Shown here: piece by piece, positions 50,649-58,648 of the stretch
How the letters are laid out: each line of letters starts with the position of its first letter
How positions within the stretch are numbered: the stretch's first letter is position 1
Source of the DNA: Pseudoflavonifractor sp. 524-17
GTDB lineage: Bacteria; Bacillota; Clostridia; Oscillospirales; Oscillospiraceae
Reading direction: 5' to 3'
NCBI RefSeq assembly: GCF_009935845.1
Contig: NZ_QWEK01000004.1
Coordinates: forward strand, 62,001-126,000
DNA length: 64,000 nt
Notes under the pieces: generated by a model
Databases searched by the model: none
What the model was told of the DNA's origin: nothing
The model's input: the letters and a program-made list of their open reading frames with translations, nothing else
Position numbers and translations under genes: made by a program

Positions 50649-52607
50649 TTGAACAAGAGAGCAAGCCTGCGCGACATAGGTTTTTCATTACTGGCCGTAC
50701 TCATTTTGCTGCTGGCCATCTTTACCCTGCGGGGGCTGGACAGCCCGCCGCCCCTGACCTATGGGGACATCCGCCAGATTCTGGTGCAGCAGCGGGCGTC
50801 GGAGGTGGTGGTGAAAGGGAACCGGCTGACCCTCACCCTGCGGGACGAGCAGGCGTACGGCTCCAAGACCATTACCTACGACCTGCCCAGCTTTGAGATC
50901 TTTTACGAGGAGTTCAACGACATGCTGGTCAGCCAGAAGGCGGCGGGCCTGCTGACCTACGACTACCCGGCGGTCTTCCAAAAGCCCTGGTGGTTTGACG
51001 TGCTGGCCTGGGTGGGCGTATTCGGCGTGTTCGCCGTGCTGTGGTACGTCATGTTCCTGCGCCAGAGCGGCGGCGCCGGCGGCGGGGGCGGCGGCGCAGA
51101 CCGCACCGCCCGGTTTGGCCGGGCCCGCACCCGCACCGTGGAAGATCAGACCAAAAAGGTCACCTTCGCCGACGTGGCCGGGGCCAAGGAGGAGAAGGGC
51201 GAGCTGCGGGAGATCGTGGAATTCCTGCAAAATCCCAAGCGGTTTTTGGCCCTGGGGGCCCGCATTCCCAAAGGGGTGCTGCTGGTGGGCCCGCCGGGCA
51301 CGGGCAAGACGCTGCTGGCCAAGGCGGTGGCGGGAGAGGCCGGGGTCCACTTCCTGTCCATCTCCGGCTCCGACTTTGTGGAGCTGTACGTGGGCGTGGG
51401 CGCCTCCCGGGTGCGCGACCTCTTTGACCAGGCCAAGAAGAACGCCCCCGCCGTGGTTTTCATCGACGAGATCGACGCCGTGGGCCGCCAGAGAGGGGCC
51501 GGCCTGGGGGGCGGACACGACGAGCGGGAGCAGACCCTCAACCAGCTTCTTGTGGAGATGGACGGCTTTGGCAGCAACGAGGGGGTTGTGGTCCTGGCCG
51601 CCACCAACCGGCAGGACATTCTGGACCCCGCCCTGCTGCGGCCCGGCCGGTTTGACCGGCAGGTCTACGTGGGTCCCCCGGACAGCAGAGGCCGGGAGGA
51701 GATCCTCCGGGTCCACGCCCGGAACAAGCCCCTGGCGGAGGACGTGGACCTGGAAGAACTGGCCAGGGGCACCGGCGGCTTTACCGGAGCGGATCTGGAA
51801 AACCTGATGAACGAGGCGGCTCTGCTGGCCGCCCGGCGGCATGAGCGGTTTATCCACATGGCGGACCTGCGGGAGGCGGTCATCAAGGTGGTGGCCGGTC
51901 CGGAGAAAAAGAGCCGGGTGGTCATTGAGCGCGAGCGCAGGCTCACCGCCTACCACGAGGCGGGCCACGCCATTGTCATCCACGAGCTGGAAACCCAGGA
52001 TCCCGTCCACCAGATCACCATTATTCCCCGGGGCATGGCGGGGGGCATGACCATCTCCCTGCCCAAGGAGGACGTGTCCTTCCAGTCCCGGCAGGCGCTG
52101 ATGGAGCGCATCGCGGTGTGTCTGGGGGGACGGTGCGCCGAGGCCATGGCTCTGGGGGACATCTCCACCGGCGCGGGGAACGACCTGCAAAAGGCCACCG
52201 CCATTGCCCGGAACATGGTGGTGCGCTACGGCATGAGTGAGCAGCTGGGCAACGTGGTCTTCGACTCCGGCCACGACGAGGTATTTATTGGCCGGTCCAT
52301 GGCCCAGACCAAGAATTATTCCGAAAAGGTGGCCGCCCTCATTGACGCGGAGGTCAAGGCGCTCATCGACCAGGGCTACGCCCGGTGCGAGGCCATCCTC
52401 AGCGGCCGGCGGGAGGAGCTGGAGCGCACCGCCCAGTACCTGCTGGCCTATGAGAATATGGACGCGGCCACTTTCGAGCTGGTCTTCACCGGCCAGCCTC
52501 TGCCGCCCCCCAGCCAGCCCTCCGCCCCATCGGTATTCACCATGGACGACGGCGTAGAGGTTATGCCTGGCTTTGACGACAGCGGCGAGGAGGAGGAAGA
52601 GGAATAA
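50649..52607 (+). CDS. ftsH: ATP-dependent zinc metalloprotease FtsH (copy 2, canonical context)
   Basis: 652 residues from a TTG (50649) behind GGGGGGAG. Two transmembrane helices (about 10-28 and 112-132) around a short external domain; AAA+ motor with Walker A GPPGTGKT (from about 214), Walker [15 protein letters not shown]; zinc site HEAGH (His436). The GGGGGG-linker ([13 protein letters not shown]) after helix 2 is common in this family. The C-terminal tail is short and acidic. Context tilS-hpt-ftsH identifies it as the standard housekeeping copy. A terminator follows. Confidence 0.96.
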   Translation: MNKRASLRDIGFSLLAVLILLLAIFTLRGLDSPPPLTYGDIRQILVQQRASEVVVKGNRLTLTLRDEQAYGSKTITYDLPSFEIFYEEFNDMLVSQKAAGLLTYDYPAVFQKPWWFDVLAWVGVFGVFAVLWYVMFLRQSGGAGGGGGGADRTARFGRARTRTVEDQTKKVTFADVAGAKEEKGELREIVEFLQNPKRFLALGARIPKGVLLVGPPGTGKTLLAKAVAGEAGVHFLSISGSDFVELYVGVGASRVRDLFDQAKKNAPAVVFIDEIDAVGRQRGAGLGGGHDEREQTLNQLLVEMDGFGSNEGVVVLAATNRQDILDPALLRPGRFDRQVYVGPPDSRGREEILRVHARNKPLAEDVDLEELARGTGGFTGADLENLMNEAALLAARRHERFIHMADLREAVIKVVAGPEKKSRVVIERERRLTAYHEAGHAIVIHELETQDPVHQITIIPRGMAGGMTISLPKEDVSFQSRQALMERIAVCLGGRCAEAMALGDISTGAGNDLQKATAIARNMVVRYGMSEQLGNVVFDSGHDEVFIGRSMAQTKNYSEKVAALIDAEVKALIDQGYARCEAILSGRREELERTAQYLLAYENMDAATFELVFTGQPLPPPSQPSAPSVFTMDDGVEVMPGFDDSGEEEEEE

Positions 52608-52625
52608 CCCCCGCCCTCAAAACAC

Positions 52626-52671
52626 AAAAAAGCGCCTGTCCAGACGGTTCCGTCTGGACAGGCGCTTTTTT
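52626..52671. terminator. Bidirectional terminator, ftsH / trpB
   Basis: AAAAAAGCGCCTGTCCAGACGG / CCGTCTGGACAGGCGCTTTTTT: 22-bp perfect stem with T-runs on both sides. Confidence 0.95.
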
Positions 52672-52682
52672 ATCTGAAAAAA

Positions 52683-54059
52683 TCACTGGATGCCGGGGAT
52701 CTGGGGGAGCTGGGACAGGCTTTGGGCCAGCGCCTCGTCGGTGGGGATAAAGTCCCCCATGGCGCCGCTGTTGAAGTTGGCGTAGGCGGTCATATCGAAG
52801 TAGCCGGTGCCGGTGAGGCCGAAGAGGATGGTCTTGGCCTCGCCGCGCTCCTTGCACTTGAGTGCCTCGTCAATGGCGCAGCGGATGGCGTGGGCGGACT
52901 CGGGGGCGGGGAGGATGGTCTCCTGCTTGGCGAAGAGTACCGCCGCTTCAAAGACCTTGGTCTGCTCTGCGGTGACCGCCTTCATATAGCCGTCGTGGTA
53001 CAGCTTGGACAGGATGGGGGACATGCCGTGGTAGCGCAGGCCGCCGGCGTGGCTGGCGGAGGGCATGAACTGACTGCCCAGGGTGTACATCCGGGCCAGG
53101 GGGGTGATCTTTCCGGTGTCACAGAAGTCGTAGGCGTATTTGCCCCGGGTGAGAGAGGGGCAGGAGGCGGGCTCTACGGCGATGATCTCCGGATTTGCCT
53201 TTCCGGTGAGCTTATCCCGCATAAAGGGCGCGATAAGGCCCCCCAGGTTGGAGCCGCCCCCGGCGCAGCCGATGACGGTATCGGGGTACTCGTCAATGAG
53301 TTCCAGCGCGGCGGCGCTCTCCAGGCCGATGACGCTCTGGTGGAGCACCACCTGGCTGAGCACCGAGCCCAGCACATACCGGTACCCCTGGGTGGACACC
53401 GCTTTCTCCACCGCCTCAGAGATGGCGCAGCCCAGGCTGCCGGAGGTGTCTGGATTGGCGGCCAGAATGGCCCGGCCGGCGCTGGTGGTGCTGCTGGGGC
53501 TGGGGATGACCTGGGCGCCGAAGGTCTCAATGACCGACTTGCGGAAGGGCTTCTGCTCATAGGAGCACTTGACCATGTACACCGTCAGGGGCAGGCCGAA
53601 GAAGGAACAGGCCTCCGCCAGGGCGGTGCCCCACTGGCCCGCGCCGGTCTCGGTGGTCAGGCCCTTGAGCCCCTGGGCCTTGGCATAGTACGCCTGGGCC
53701 GCGGCGGAGTTGAGCTTGTGGGACCCGGAGGTATTGTTGCCCTCGAACTTATAGTAGATCTTGGCGGGCGTGTCCAGATATTTTTCCAGGTTGTAGGCCC
53801 GGATCAGGGGGGAGGGGCGGTACATCCTGTAAAACTCCAGCACCGGCTCGGGGATGTCGAAAAAAGGGGTGCTGTCATCCAGCTCCTGCTTGGCCAGCCC
53901 GGTACAGAACACCGGCTCCAGATCCGCCAGGGTGACGGGCTTGCCCGTGCCGGGATTGAGCAGGGGATCGGGCTTCTCCTTCATATCCGCCCGGAGGTTA
54001 TACCACTGCCGGGGGATGCGGTCTTCCGGCAGATAGATGCGGTGAGGTACTTGTTTCAT
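52683..54059 (-). CDS. trpB: Tryptophan synthase beta chain, TrpB2-like stand-alone form
   Basis: 458 residues. Fold-type II PLP enzyme; the PLP Lys is Lys115 in TSGSHKLNSA. Features of the long TrpB2 group: N-terminal RIYLPEDRIPRQWYNLRADM, RPSPLIRAYNLEKYL, ETGAGQWGTALA, GCAGGGSNLGGL and the C-terminal FGLTGTGYFDM. TrpB2 condenses indole with serine and often lies apart from trpA, as here. The upstream Trp T-box (54075-54365) shows that expression rises when charged tRNA-Trp is scarce, supporting a true Trp role, such as indole salvage. ATG at 54059 follows GGAAAGGAGCG. Confidence 0.92.
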   Translation of the reverse strand: MKQVPHRIYLPEDRIPRQWYNLRADMKEKPDPLLNPGTGKPVTLADLEPVFCTGLAKQELDDSTPFFDIPEPVLEFYRMYRPSPLIRAYNLEKYLDTPAKIYYKFEGNNTSGSHKLNSAAAQAYYAKAQGLKGLTTETGAGQWGTALAEACSFFGLPLTVYMVKCSYEQKPFRKSVIETFGAQVIPSPSSTTSAGRAILAANPDTSGSLGCAISEAVEKAVSTQGYRYVLGSVLSQVVLHQSVIGLESAAALELIDEYPDTVIGCAGGGSNLGGLIAPFMRDKLTGKANPEIIAVEPASCPSLTRGKYAYDFCDTGKITPLARMYTLGSQFMPSASHAGGLRYHGMSPILSKLYHDGYMKAVTAEQTKVFEAAVLFAKQETILPAPESAHAIRCAIDEALKCKERGEAKTILFGLTGTGYFDMTAYANFNSGAMGDFIPTDEALAQSLSQLPQIPGIQ

Positions 54060-54074
54060 GGGAAACGCTCCTTT

Positions 54075-54365
54075 CCAAATAAAAAAGCCCCTGTCCCAGC
54101 GGACAGGTTCTGTCCGCCGGGACAAGAGCTCAAATCACTCCTGCGGTGCCACCCGGTTTGGCGCGGCTGCGCCCACTCGACCGTATGCCAACACATACGC
54201 TCCCGGATAACGGGGGGAGAAGCCCGACAGGTACTACTGGCCGCACAAATATAATACAGCCCTTCGCCCCGCCCTCGCGAGTCCATTCGGCAATCCGCCT
54301 GCCTGCCGCGCTCCCACCTGTCCGCGGCTCTCTGTGAGGTGGCCTGTCTGCCTACTGCTCTCGGT
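54075..54365 (-). promoter_or_regulatory. T-box riboswitch, tryptophan (UGG) specifier
   Basis: On the minus strand: AGAGAG (54335 region) and GGTGGGAG of stem I, specifier loop GAATGGAC with codon TGG at 54283-54285, then the T-box GGGTGGCACCGC (54142-54153) and the antiterminator/terminator switch: GTCCCGGCGGACAG / CTGTCCGCTGGGAC followed by TTTTTTATTT (54077-54125). Uncharged tRNA-Trp pairing at TGG and the T-box would block the terminator and allow trpB transcription. A -10-like TATACT lies near 54390. Confidence 0.92.
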
Positions 54366-54544
54366 CAACGGTTTTCTTTCGCTTTAGTATAGTACGTTGA
54401 TAAAGAAAACGCAACTGTGACTTCTGATAAATCACGCCTTATGTTCCATGTCATTTTTGTTGAAAAGAGAGACATCTTGTGGTCTGCCGGCTGTCTCCGC
54501 TCCGCCTATGCGTAAAAAAACCGGGTCCGCCCAAAGATTTAAAA

Positions 54545-54692
54545 CTCTTGTAACACCTTTTCGTTTCTTTCTTAACATCTCCAGATTATTATAATACCTG
54601 CAAGAGACAGTTTCTTTTCATTTCATTGTATCCTCTTTCCTAAGGCAGAGACCGGACGTCAGGAGCAGGCGTCCGGTCTCTGCCTGTTTTTT
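54545..54692 (+). ncRNA. Candidate small RNA cassette 1 with terminator
   Basis: ACTCTTGTAACA (about 54551), TTTCTTTCTTAACAT, ATTATAATACCTGCAAG, AGTTTCTTTTCATTTCATT, then a 15-bp stem GGCAGAGACCGGACG / CGTCCGGTCTCTGCC (54644-54684) and TGTTTTTT. The non-stem part aligns with cassette 2 (58312-58450) although the stems differ. No coding frame. A transcript starting near 54600 and ending near 54692 would be about 90 nt. Confidence 0.45.
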
Positions 54693-54726
54693 GTGCAAGC
54701 GCCTCTCCCCAGGCTGAGGCGCTGTT

Positions 54727-55485
54727 CTATTTCCTCCGGTTGACGAAGTCCACCTCGATCTTGCCGCCGCAGACCATACCCAGCTCCGCCGCCGCGTGGG
54801 AGAGGTCGTAGAGCCTGTGGTCCTTCTGCACGCCCTGCTTCATCATGGCCAGGGCGTCCAGCTTGGCCTGGTACTCCACCGCGCCGCCGCCGATGGTGCC
54901 CAGGCAGGCGCCGTCGGGCCGAACCAGCATCCACGCGCCCTTTCCCCGGGGGGCGGAGCCGCTCTTGCGGGTGATGGTACACAGCACGCCGGGCTCCTGC
55001 TCCGGCGGGGGGGCCACCCCGGGGCCCTTCCTGGCCCGCTCCTGGATGATCTCCCCCAAAATGGACACGGCGATCTCCGCCGGGGTCTGGGCCCCAATCT
55101 GAAGGCCCACGGGGGTGTGGACCCCCGCCAGCACCGCGGAGCTGTACCCCTGCTCCCGCATGGTCTTCATCACCGCCGCCACCTTGATTTTGCTGCCGAT
55201 CATCCCCACATAGGCGTAGTCCCCCTGGAGCACCCGGGCCAGACAGGCCCCGTCAAAGGCGTGGCCCCGGGTGAGGATGACGAAGAAGTCGTCCGCCCGG
55301 CTGCCCACCAGGTCCAGGGCCTGCATAAAGGGCATACACAGCACCTGGGACGCCATGGGGAAGCGGTTCTGGTTGGCGAACTCCTCCCGGTCGTCGATGA
55401 CCACGATCTCAAACTCCAGGCGGCTGGCCATGTAGGCCACCTCCAGGGACACGTGTCCACCGCCGCATAAAATCAGCCGTTCCAT
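54727..55485 (-). CDS. xdhC: XdhC/CoxI family maturation protein (domain order reversed)
   Basis: 252 residues. XdhC proteins carry and sulfurate the Mo cofactor for xanthine-dehydrogenase-type enzymes. Here the Rossmann part comes first (LILCGGGHVSLEVAYMA, VVIDDREEFAN, YVGMIGSKIK, PVGLQIGAQTPAEIAVSILGEI) and the XdhC_CoxI part last (TITRKSGSAPRGKGAWM, LGTIGGGAVEY). In most relatives the order is the opposite. ATG at 55485, after GGAGAGAAG. Last gene of mntP-yqeC-yqeB-xdhC. The context (YqeB, YqeC) marks it as the variant of selenium-dependent Mo hydroxylases. Confidence 0.9.
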   Translation of the reverse strand: MERLILCGGGHVSLEVAYMASRLEFEIVVIDDREEFANQNRFPMASQVLCMPFMQALDLVGSRADDFFVILTRGHAFDGACLARVLQGDYAYVGMIGSKIKVAAVMKTMREQGYSSAVLAGVHTPVGLQIGAQTPAEIAVSILGEIIQERARKGPGVAPPPEQEPGVLCTITRKSGSAPRGKGAWMLVRPDGACLGTIGGGAVEYQAKLDALAMMKQGVQKDHRLYDLSHAAAELGMVCGGKIEVDFVNRRK

Positions 55486-55499
55486 GTTCTTCTCTCCTT

Positions 55500-56300
55500 T
55501 TATCTGGTCCCGTTCCGCCGGGCCTGGAACCGGAGCAGCGCCTCCAGCACGCCGCCGCCGATGGACCGGGCTTTGTCCGAGATGGTAAAGCAGTGGTTGT
55601 ACTCGCACCGGGGGTCGATGTCCCCGGACTTCATCCCCTCCGTGACGGCGAGGCCGTCGGGGAGCATCCCCCGCACGATCCCCGGCATCAGGGCGTAGAC
55701 CGGCTGGCCGTCCACCGTGGCCACCACGTCCCCCTCCGCCACCGTGTCGCCGATTTGGGCCACGGGATGGAAGATCCCGTCCCGGCAGGCCCGGATAATC
55801 CGCTGGGTGCTGTATCCCCCGATGTCCCCAGGCACGCCGGTGTCGGGAATGGCGCTCCCCTCCTCAATCACCCGGCCCAGGTAGTGGCCCCGCTTGGTCT
55901 CAATGACCGCGTGGCAGTCCACCCCGGCGGTAAAGCCCGGCCCCAGGGCCAGGACAATGGGGGCGTCGTCGATTTTTGTGTTGAGGTTGCGCTTTGCCAG
56001 AATGCCGTCCACCTCTGCGTCAAAGGGCAGCTGGGCGCGAATTTGGGCCGGGGGGTCCACCAGCACGGGGATCTCCCCCCGGGTGAGGCAGTCCTTTGCC
56101 TGCTGCGCCGTCTCCACCCGCCGGGCGGTGATGCCCTCCACCACGGCGGTCCCATCGTAGACGCACTGGCAGAAGGCCACCGTCCGCCGTACCGCCGTGG
56201 GCTGGGCGATATCCGTCATCACCACATCCATCCCCGCCCGGTGCAGCCGGGCCGCTACGCCGGAGGCCAAATCCCCCGCGCCTTTAATTAAAACCAGCAT
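55500..56300 (-). CDS. yqeB: Selenium-dependent molybdenum hydroxylase maturation protein YqeB
   Basis: 266 residues. EF2563/YqeB family: N-terminal LVLIKGAGDLASGVAARLHRAGMDVVMTDI (Rossmann-like), VDPPAQIR, then a C-terminal part with GPGFTAGVDCHAVIETKRGHYLGRVI and a barrel-sandwich-like HPVAQIGDTVAEGDVVATVDGQPV. Genes of this family mark genomes with selenium-dependent Mo hydroxylases and appear to supply labile selenium to the active site; the biochemical step is not settled. ATG at 56300 after AAGGAGCG. Overlaps yqeC by 13 bp. Confidence 0.92.
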   Translation of the reverse strand: MLVLIKGAGDLASGVAARLHRAGMDVVMTDIAQPTAVRRTVAFCQCVYDGTAVVEGITARRVETAQQAKDCLTRGEIPVLVDPPAQIRAQLPFDAEVDGILAKRNLNTKIDDAPIVLALGPGFTAGVDCHAVIETKRGHYLGRVIEEGSAIPDTGVPGDIGGYSTQRIIRACRDGIFHPVAQIGDTVAEGDVVATVDGQPVYALMPGIVRGMLPDGLAVTEGMKSGDIDPRCEYNHCFTISDKARSIGGGVLEALLRFQARRNGTR

Positions 56301-57010
56301 AATCCGCCTCGCTCCTTCTCTGTGTAGTGCTTTACAATGGAATCGATCCCCAGCCCGGCCAGCGCTTTTTGGATCTCCGCTCCCCGGCGGGCCAGGTCCG
56401 GGCCGTCCGCCTTGTTCAGAACGCACCGGTAGGCCATATGCGGCGCCACCTGCTTGCGTCCACCCAGGGGGCTGGAGAGAATGTGCAGCATGTCCTCCTC
56501 CGTCACCAACGCCTCCATGGGCTTGTCCAGAAAGGCGGCCACCCGCTCCGGCCGGTGACAGGCGGCGGCGATGGGCTTGTCCAGGGCGTCCAGCCCCGCC
56601 ACGGCGATGACCGCGTCGCTCTCCGGCGGGATCACCGGCTCATGATCCGCCGGGATTTTCAGAGGCATCAGCCGGGCGCCGTCCGCCTCGATGAGAACCA
56701 CTCCCGCCGCCTGTTTGCATACCCCAATCTCCCCCGTGCCGCACAGCTTGTCCGCCCGGCCCAGGGTGCCCAGGGTGATCACCCCGTGCTCCGCCAGACA
56801 GGCGCGCAGATGATCCGGATCCGGGTTGTCGGTGAGGAAGAGGCCAGGGTGGGGCATGATGTGGGTGGAGGTGGTGACAATCACCCGCCGCCCGCCGTCC
56901 GCCGCCTCCCGGGCCAGGGCGTACATGGTGCTGCTCTTCCCCCCGCCCCCCACCAGGGCCACCGCCCGGTGGACATCCATATTCAGGCGCAGCGCTCCCC
57001 AAAGGCCCAT
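56288..57010 (-). CDS. yqeC: Selenium cofactor biosynthesis protein YqeC
   Basis: 240 residues. P-loop GGGGKSSTMY (about 21-30), VTTSTHIMPHP, VLIEADGARLMPLKIPADHEPVIP (a strong YqeC signature), and CVLNKADGPDLARRG late. Co-occurs with yqeB and xdhC in selenium-dependent molybdenum hydroxylase systems. Likely an NTPase in cofactor maturation. Starts 9 bp after the stop of mntP. ATG at 57010 with GGAAGGATAGGG upstream. Confidence 0.92.
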   Translation of the reverse strand: MGLWGALRLNMDVHRAVALVGGGGKSSTMYALAREAADGGRRVIVTTSTHIMPHPGLFLTDNPDPDHLRACLAEHGVITLGTLGRADKLCGTGEIGVCKQAAGVVLIEADGARLMPLKIPADHEPVIPPESDAVIAVAGLDALDKPIAAACHRPERVAAFLDKPMEALVTEEDMLHILSSPLGGRKQVAPHMAYRCVLNKADGPDLARRGAEIQKALAGLGIDSIVKHYTEKERGGLCWF

Positions 57011-57018
57011 AACATTCC

Positions 57019-57564
57019 CTATCCTTCCAGCAGAATTTTAATGCCGATGCCGATCAGAACCAGCCCGCCCGCCAGACCCGCCTGCCGCTGGACCGCCCCG
57101 CCCAGCCGCCGGCCCAAAATCCCGCCCGCCGCGGAGAGGGCAAAGGCCACGGCCCCGATGATCCCGGCGGCGGTCAGGATGTCCGTCCCCAGAAAGGCCA
57201 TAGACACCCCCACTGCCAGCGCATCGATACTGGTGGCCAGGGCCAGCAGGGTCAGCCGCCTCCAGGTCAGCCCGGCGGGGAGGCTGGCCTGGGCTTCCTC
57301 AGACCGGCTCTCCCACACCATCCGCCCGCCGATGAGGGCCAGCAGGCCAAAGGCGATCCAGTGGTCCACCGCCTGGATACAGGCGCTCACCGTGCTGCCC
57401 AGCCGCCACCCCGCCAGGGGCATCAGAAACTGGAAGGCGCCGAAAAACATCCCCAGCTTCACCCCGTCCCGCCATCCAAAGCCAGGCGTTGAAATGCCGC
57501 TGGATACCGAAACCGCAAAGGCGTCCATCGCCAGACTGAATGCAATCAGAATCAGCTCAATCAA
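57019..57564 (-). CDS. mntP: MntP-type manganese efflux pump
   Basis: 181 residues, six predicted transmembrane helices in two repeats of three. Repeat signatures MIELILIAFSLAMDAFAVSVSSG and LTLLALATSIDALAVGVSMAFL each carry the acidic residue (MDAFAVS / IDALAVG) thought to bind the metal. The TTG start at 57564 follows GGAGGTTTGGG. First gene of the selenium/molybdenum maturation operon, an unusual context: transport of another ion or oxyanion by this copy cannot be excluded. No yybP-ykoY manganese riboswitch was seen in its leader. Confidence 0.88.
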   Translation of the reverse strand: MIELILIAFSLAMDAFAVSVSSGISTPGFGWRDGVKLGMFFGAFQFLMPLAGWRLGSTVSACIQAVDHWIAFGLLALIGGRMVWESRSEEAQASLPAGLTWRRLTLLALATSIDALAVGVSMAFLGTDILTAAGIIGAVAFALSAAGGILGRRLGGAVQRQAGLAGGLVLIGIGIKILLEG

Positions 57565-57669
57565 GTCCCAAACCTCCGTCTCCCTGTTGTGCCGCTTGTT
57601 CGGCGTGTTCTCTCAGGTACGGCCCGCCTGGGGCGCTTCAGTCCTTATATCTCTATATATCGTCCCTAT

Positions 57670-57699
57670 ATTATAGCAGATTTCCCCCGGGTATGCCAA
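57670..57699 (-). promoter_or_regulatory. Promoter of mntP-yqeC-yqeB-xdhC
   Basis: Minus strand TTGGCA (57694-57699), 18 bp, TATAAT (57670-57675). Leader about 100 nt. Confidence 0.65.
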
Positions 57700-57813
57700 C
57701 GGTTTCTGTTTTTTGCCGCTATTTTGTAGAACCGCTCTATTTTTGCTTGCCCCAGGCCCCCGGATGCGGTATGCTTTATATAGTGGAAGCACTCGAGAAT
57801 GGAAAGATAGCAG

Positions 57814-58299
57814 GTGTCGCCCGTGGAATTCGACCATGAGAACTATATGCGTCAGGCCCTGGAATTAGCCCGCCAGGCGATGGAGGAGGGGGAGGTCCCC
57901 GTGGGCTGCGTGGTGGTGTGGGAAGACGGCCGGGTGGTGGGCCAGGGCCGCAACCACCGCGAGAGGGGCAGGGACGCCCTGGCCCACGCCGAGCTGGAGG
58001 CCATCCGCCAGGCCAACCAGACCCTGGGGGGGTGGCGGCTGCACAAGGCCGCGCTCTACGTCACGCTGGAGCCCTGCCCCATGTGCGCCGGGGGCATCAT
58101 CAACGCCCGCATCCCCCAGGTGTGGTACGGGGCGGCGGACCCAAAGGCGGGGTGCTGCGGCTCGGTGCTGGATCTCTTCGCCCAGCCCTTCAACCACCGG
58201 CCCCAGGTGCGGGGCGGCCTGCTGGAGGAGGAGTGTACCGCCCTGCTGCGCGCCTTCTTCCGCAGCCTGCGCCAGCGCCGCCAGGCCCGGACCCCTTAG
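57814..58299 (+). CDS. tadA: tRNA-specific adenosine deaminase
   Basis: 161 residues. Deaminates A34 of tRNA-Arg(ACG) to inosine. Zinc deaminase signatures HAE (His58, Glu60) and PCPMC (Cys88, Cys91), plus MRQALELARQAMEEGEVPVGCVVV at the N-terminus and VWYGAADPKAGCCGSVLDLF, typical of TadA. Start could be GTG at 57814 (GGAAAGATAGCAG upstream) or GTG at 57823; the former is listed. Stand-alone gene followed by small RNA cassette 2. Confidence 0.95.
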   Translation: MSPVEFDHENYMRQALELARQAMEEGEVPVGCVVVWEDGRVVGQGRNHRERGRDALAHAELEAIRQANQTLGGWRLHKAALYVTLEPCPMCAGGIINARIPQVWYGAADPKAGCCGSVLDLFAQPFNHRPQVRGGLLEEECTALLRAFFRSLRQRRQARTP

Positions 58300-58311
58300 A
58301 AATCCGGAGAA

Positions 58312-58450
58312 TTCAGACTCCTGTAACAAATTCACTTTCTTTGTTTACATTTCTTCGGTAACATAGTATCTGCAAGGGCAAGTTTCTTCATTTCATTCTT
58401 ACTCCTCCAATTTTTAGAGAACAGGGACCGCCGGAAGGCGGTCCCTGTTC
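58312..58450 (+). ncRNA. Candidate small RNA cassette 2 with terminator-like stem
   Basis: GACTCCTGTAACA, TTTCTTTGTTTACAT, ATAGTATCTGCAAG, AGTTTCTTCATTTCATT and then the stem GAACAGGGACCGCC / GGCGGTCCCTGTTC (58419-58450). This order matches cassette 1 at 54545-54692. T-rich sequence precedes the stem but does not follow it, so termination is less certain. Confidence 0.45.
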
Positions 58451-58464
58451 TCGTCCGGAGAAAG

Positions 58465-58498
58465 CAGATCTCAGAACTTTTTGAAGGTCTGAGATCTG
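58465..58498. repeat. Palindrome related to the one at 39621
   Basis: CAGATCTCAGAACTT / AAGGTCTGAGATCTG with TTTG loop, one mismatch. The stretch 58499-58648 to the end of the CoA-transferase gene shows nothing else. Confidence 0.6.
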
Positions 58499-58648
58499 GT
58501 CACAGCCTGCGTCCGCTATGATTCGCCGCGTTCACCCTGCCGCCGTTTGCAGCGGCGGGCTTTGCAGAGAGATTCACACAAAAGACAATAGCCCACGCCC
58601 CCGATGCAAAAAAACAAAAAGGTACCATCTGGGTTTCTTTTTCATGCC

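Noticed and set aside
57565-57669. Manganese (yybP-ykoY) riboswitch upstream of mntP
   Set aside because: No conserved yybP-ykoY internal loops could be found in the leader.
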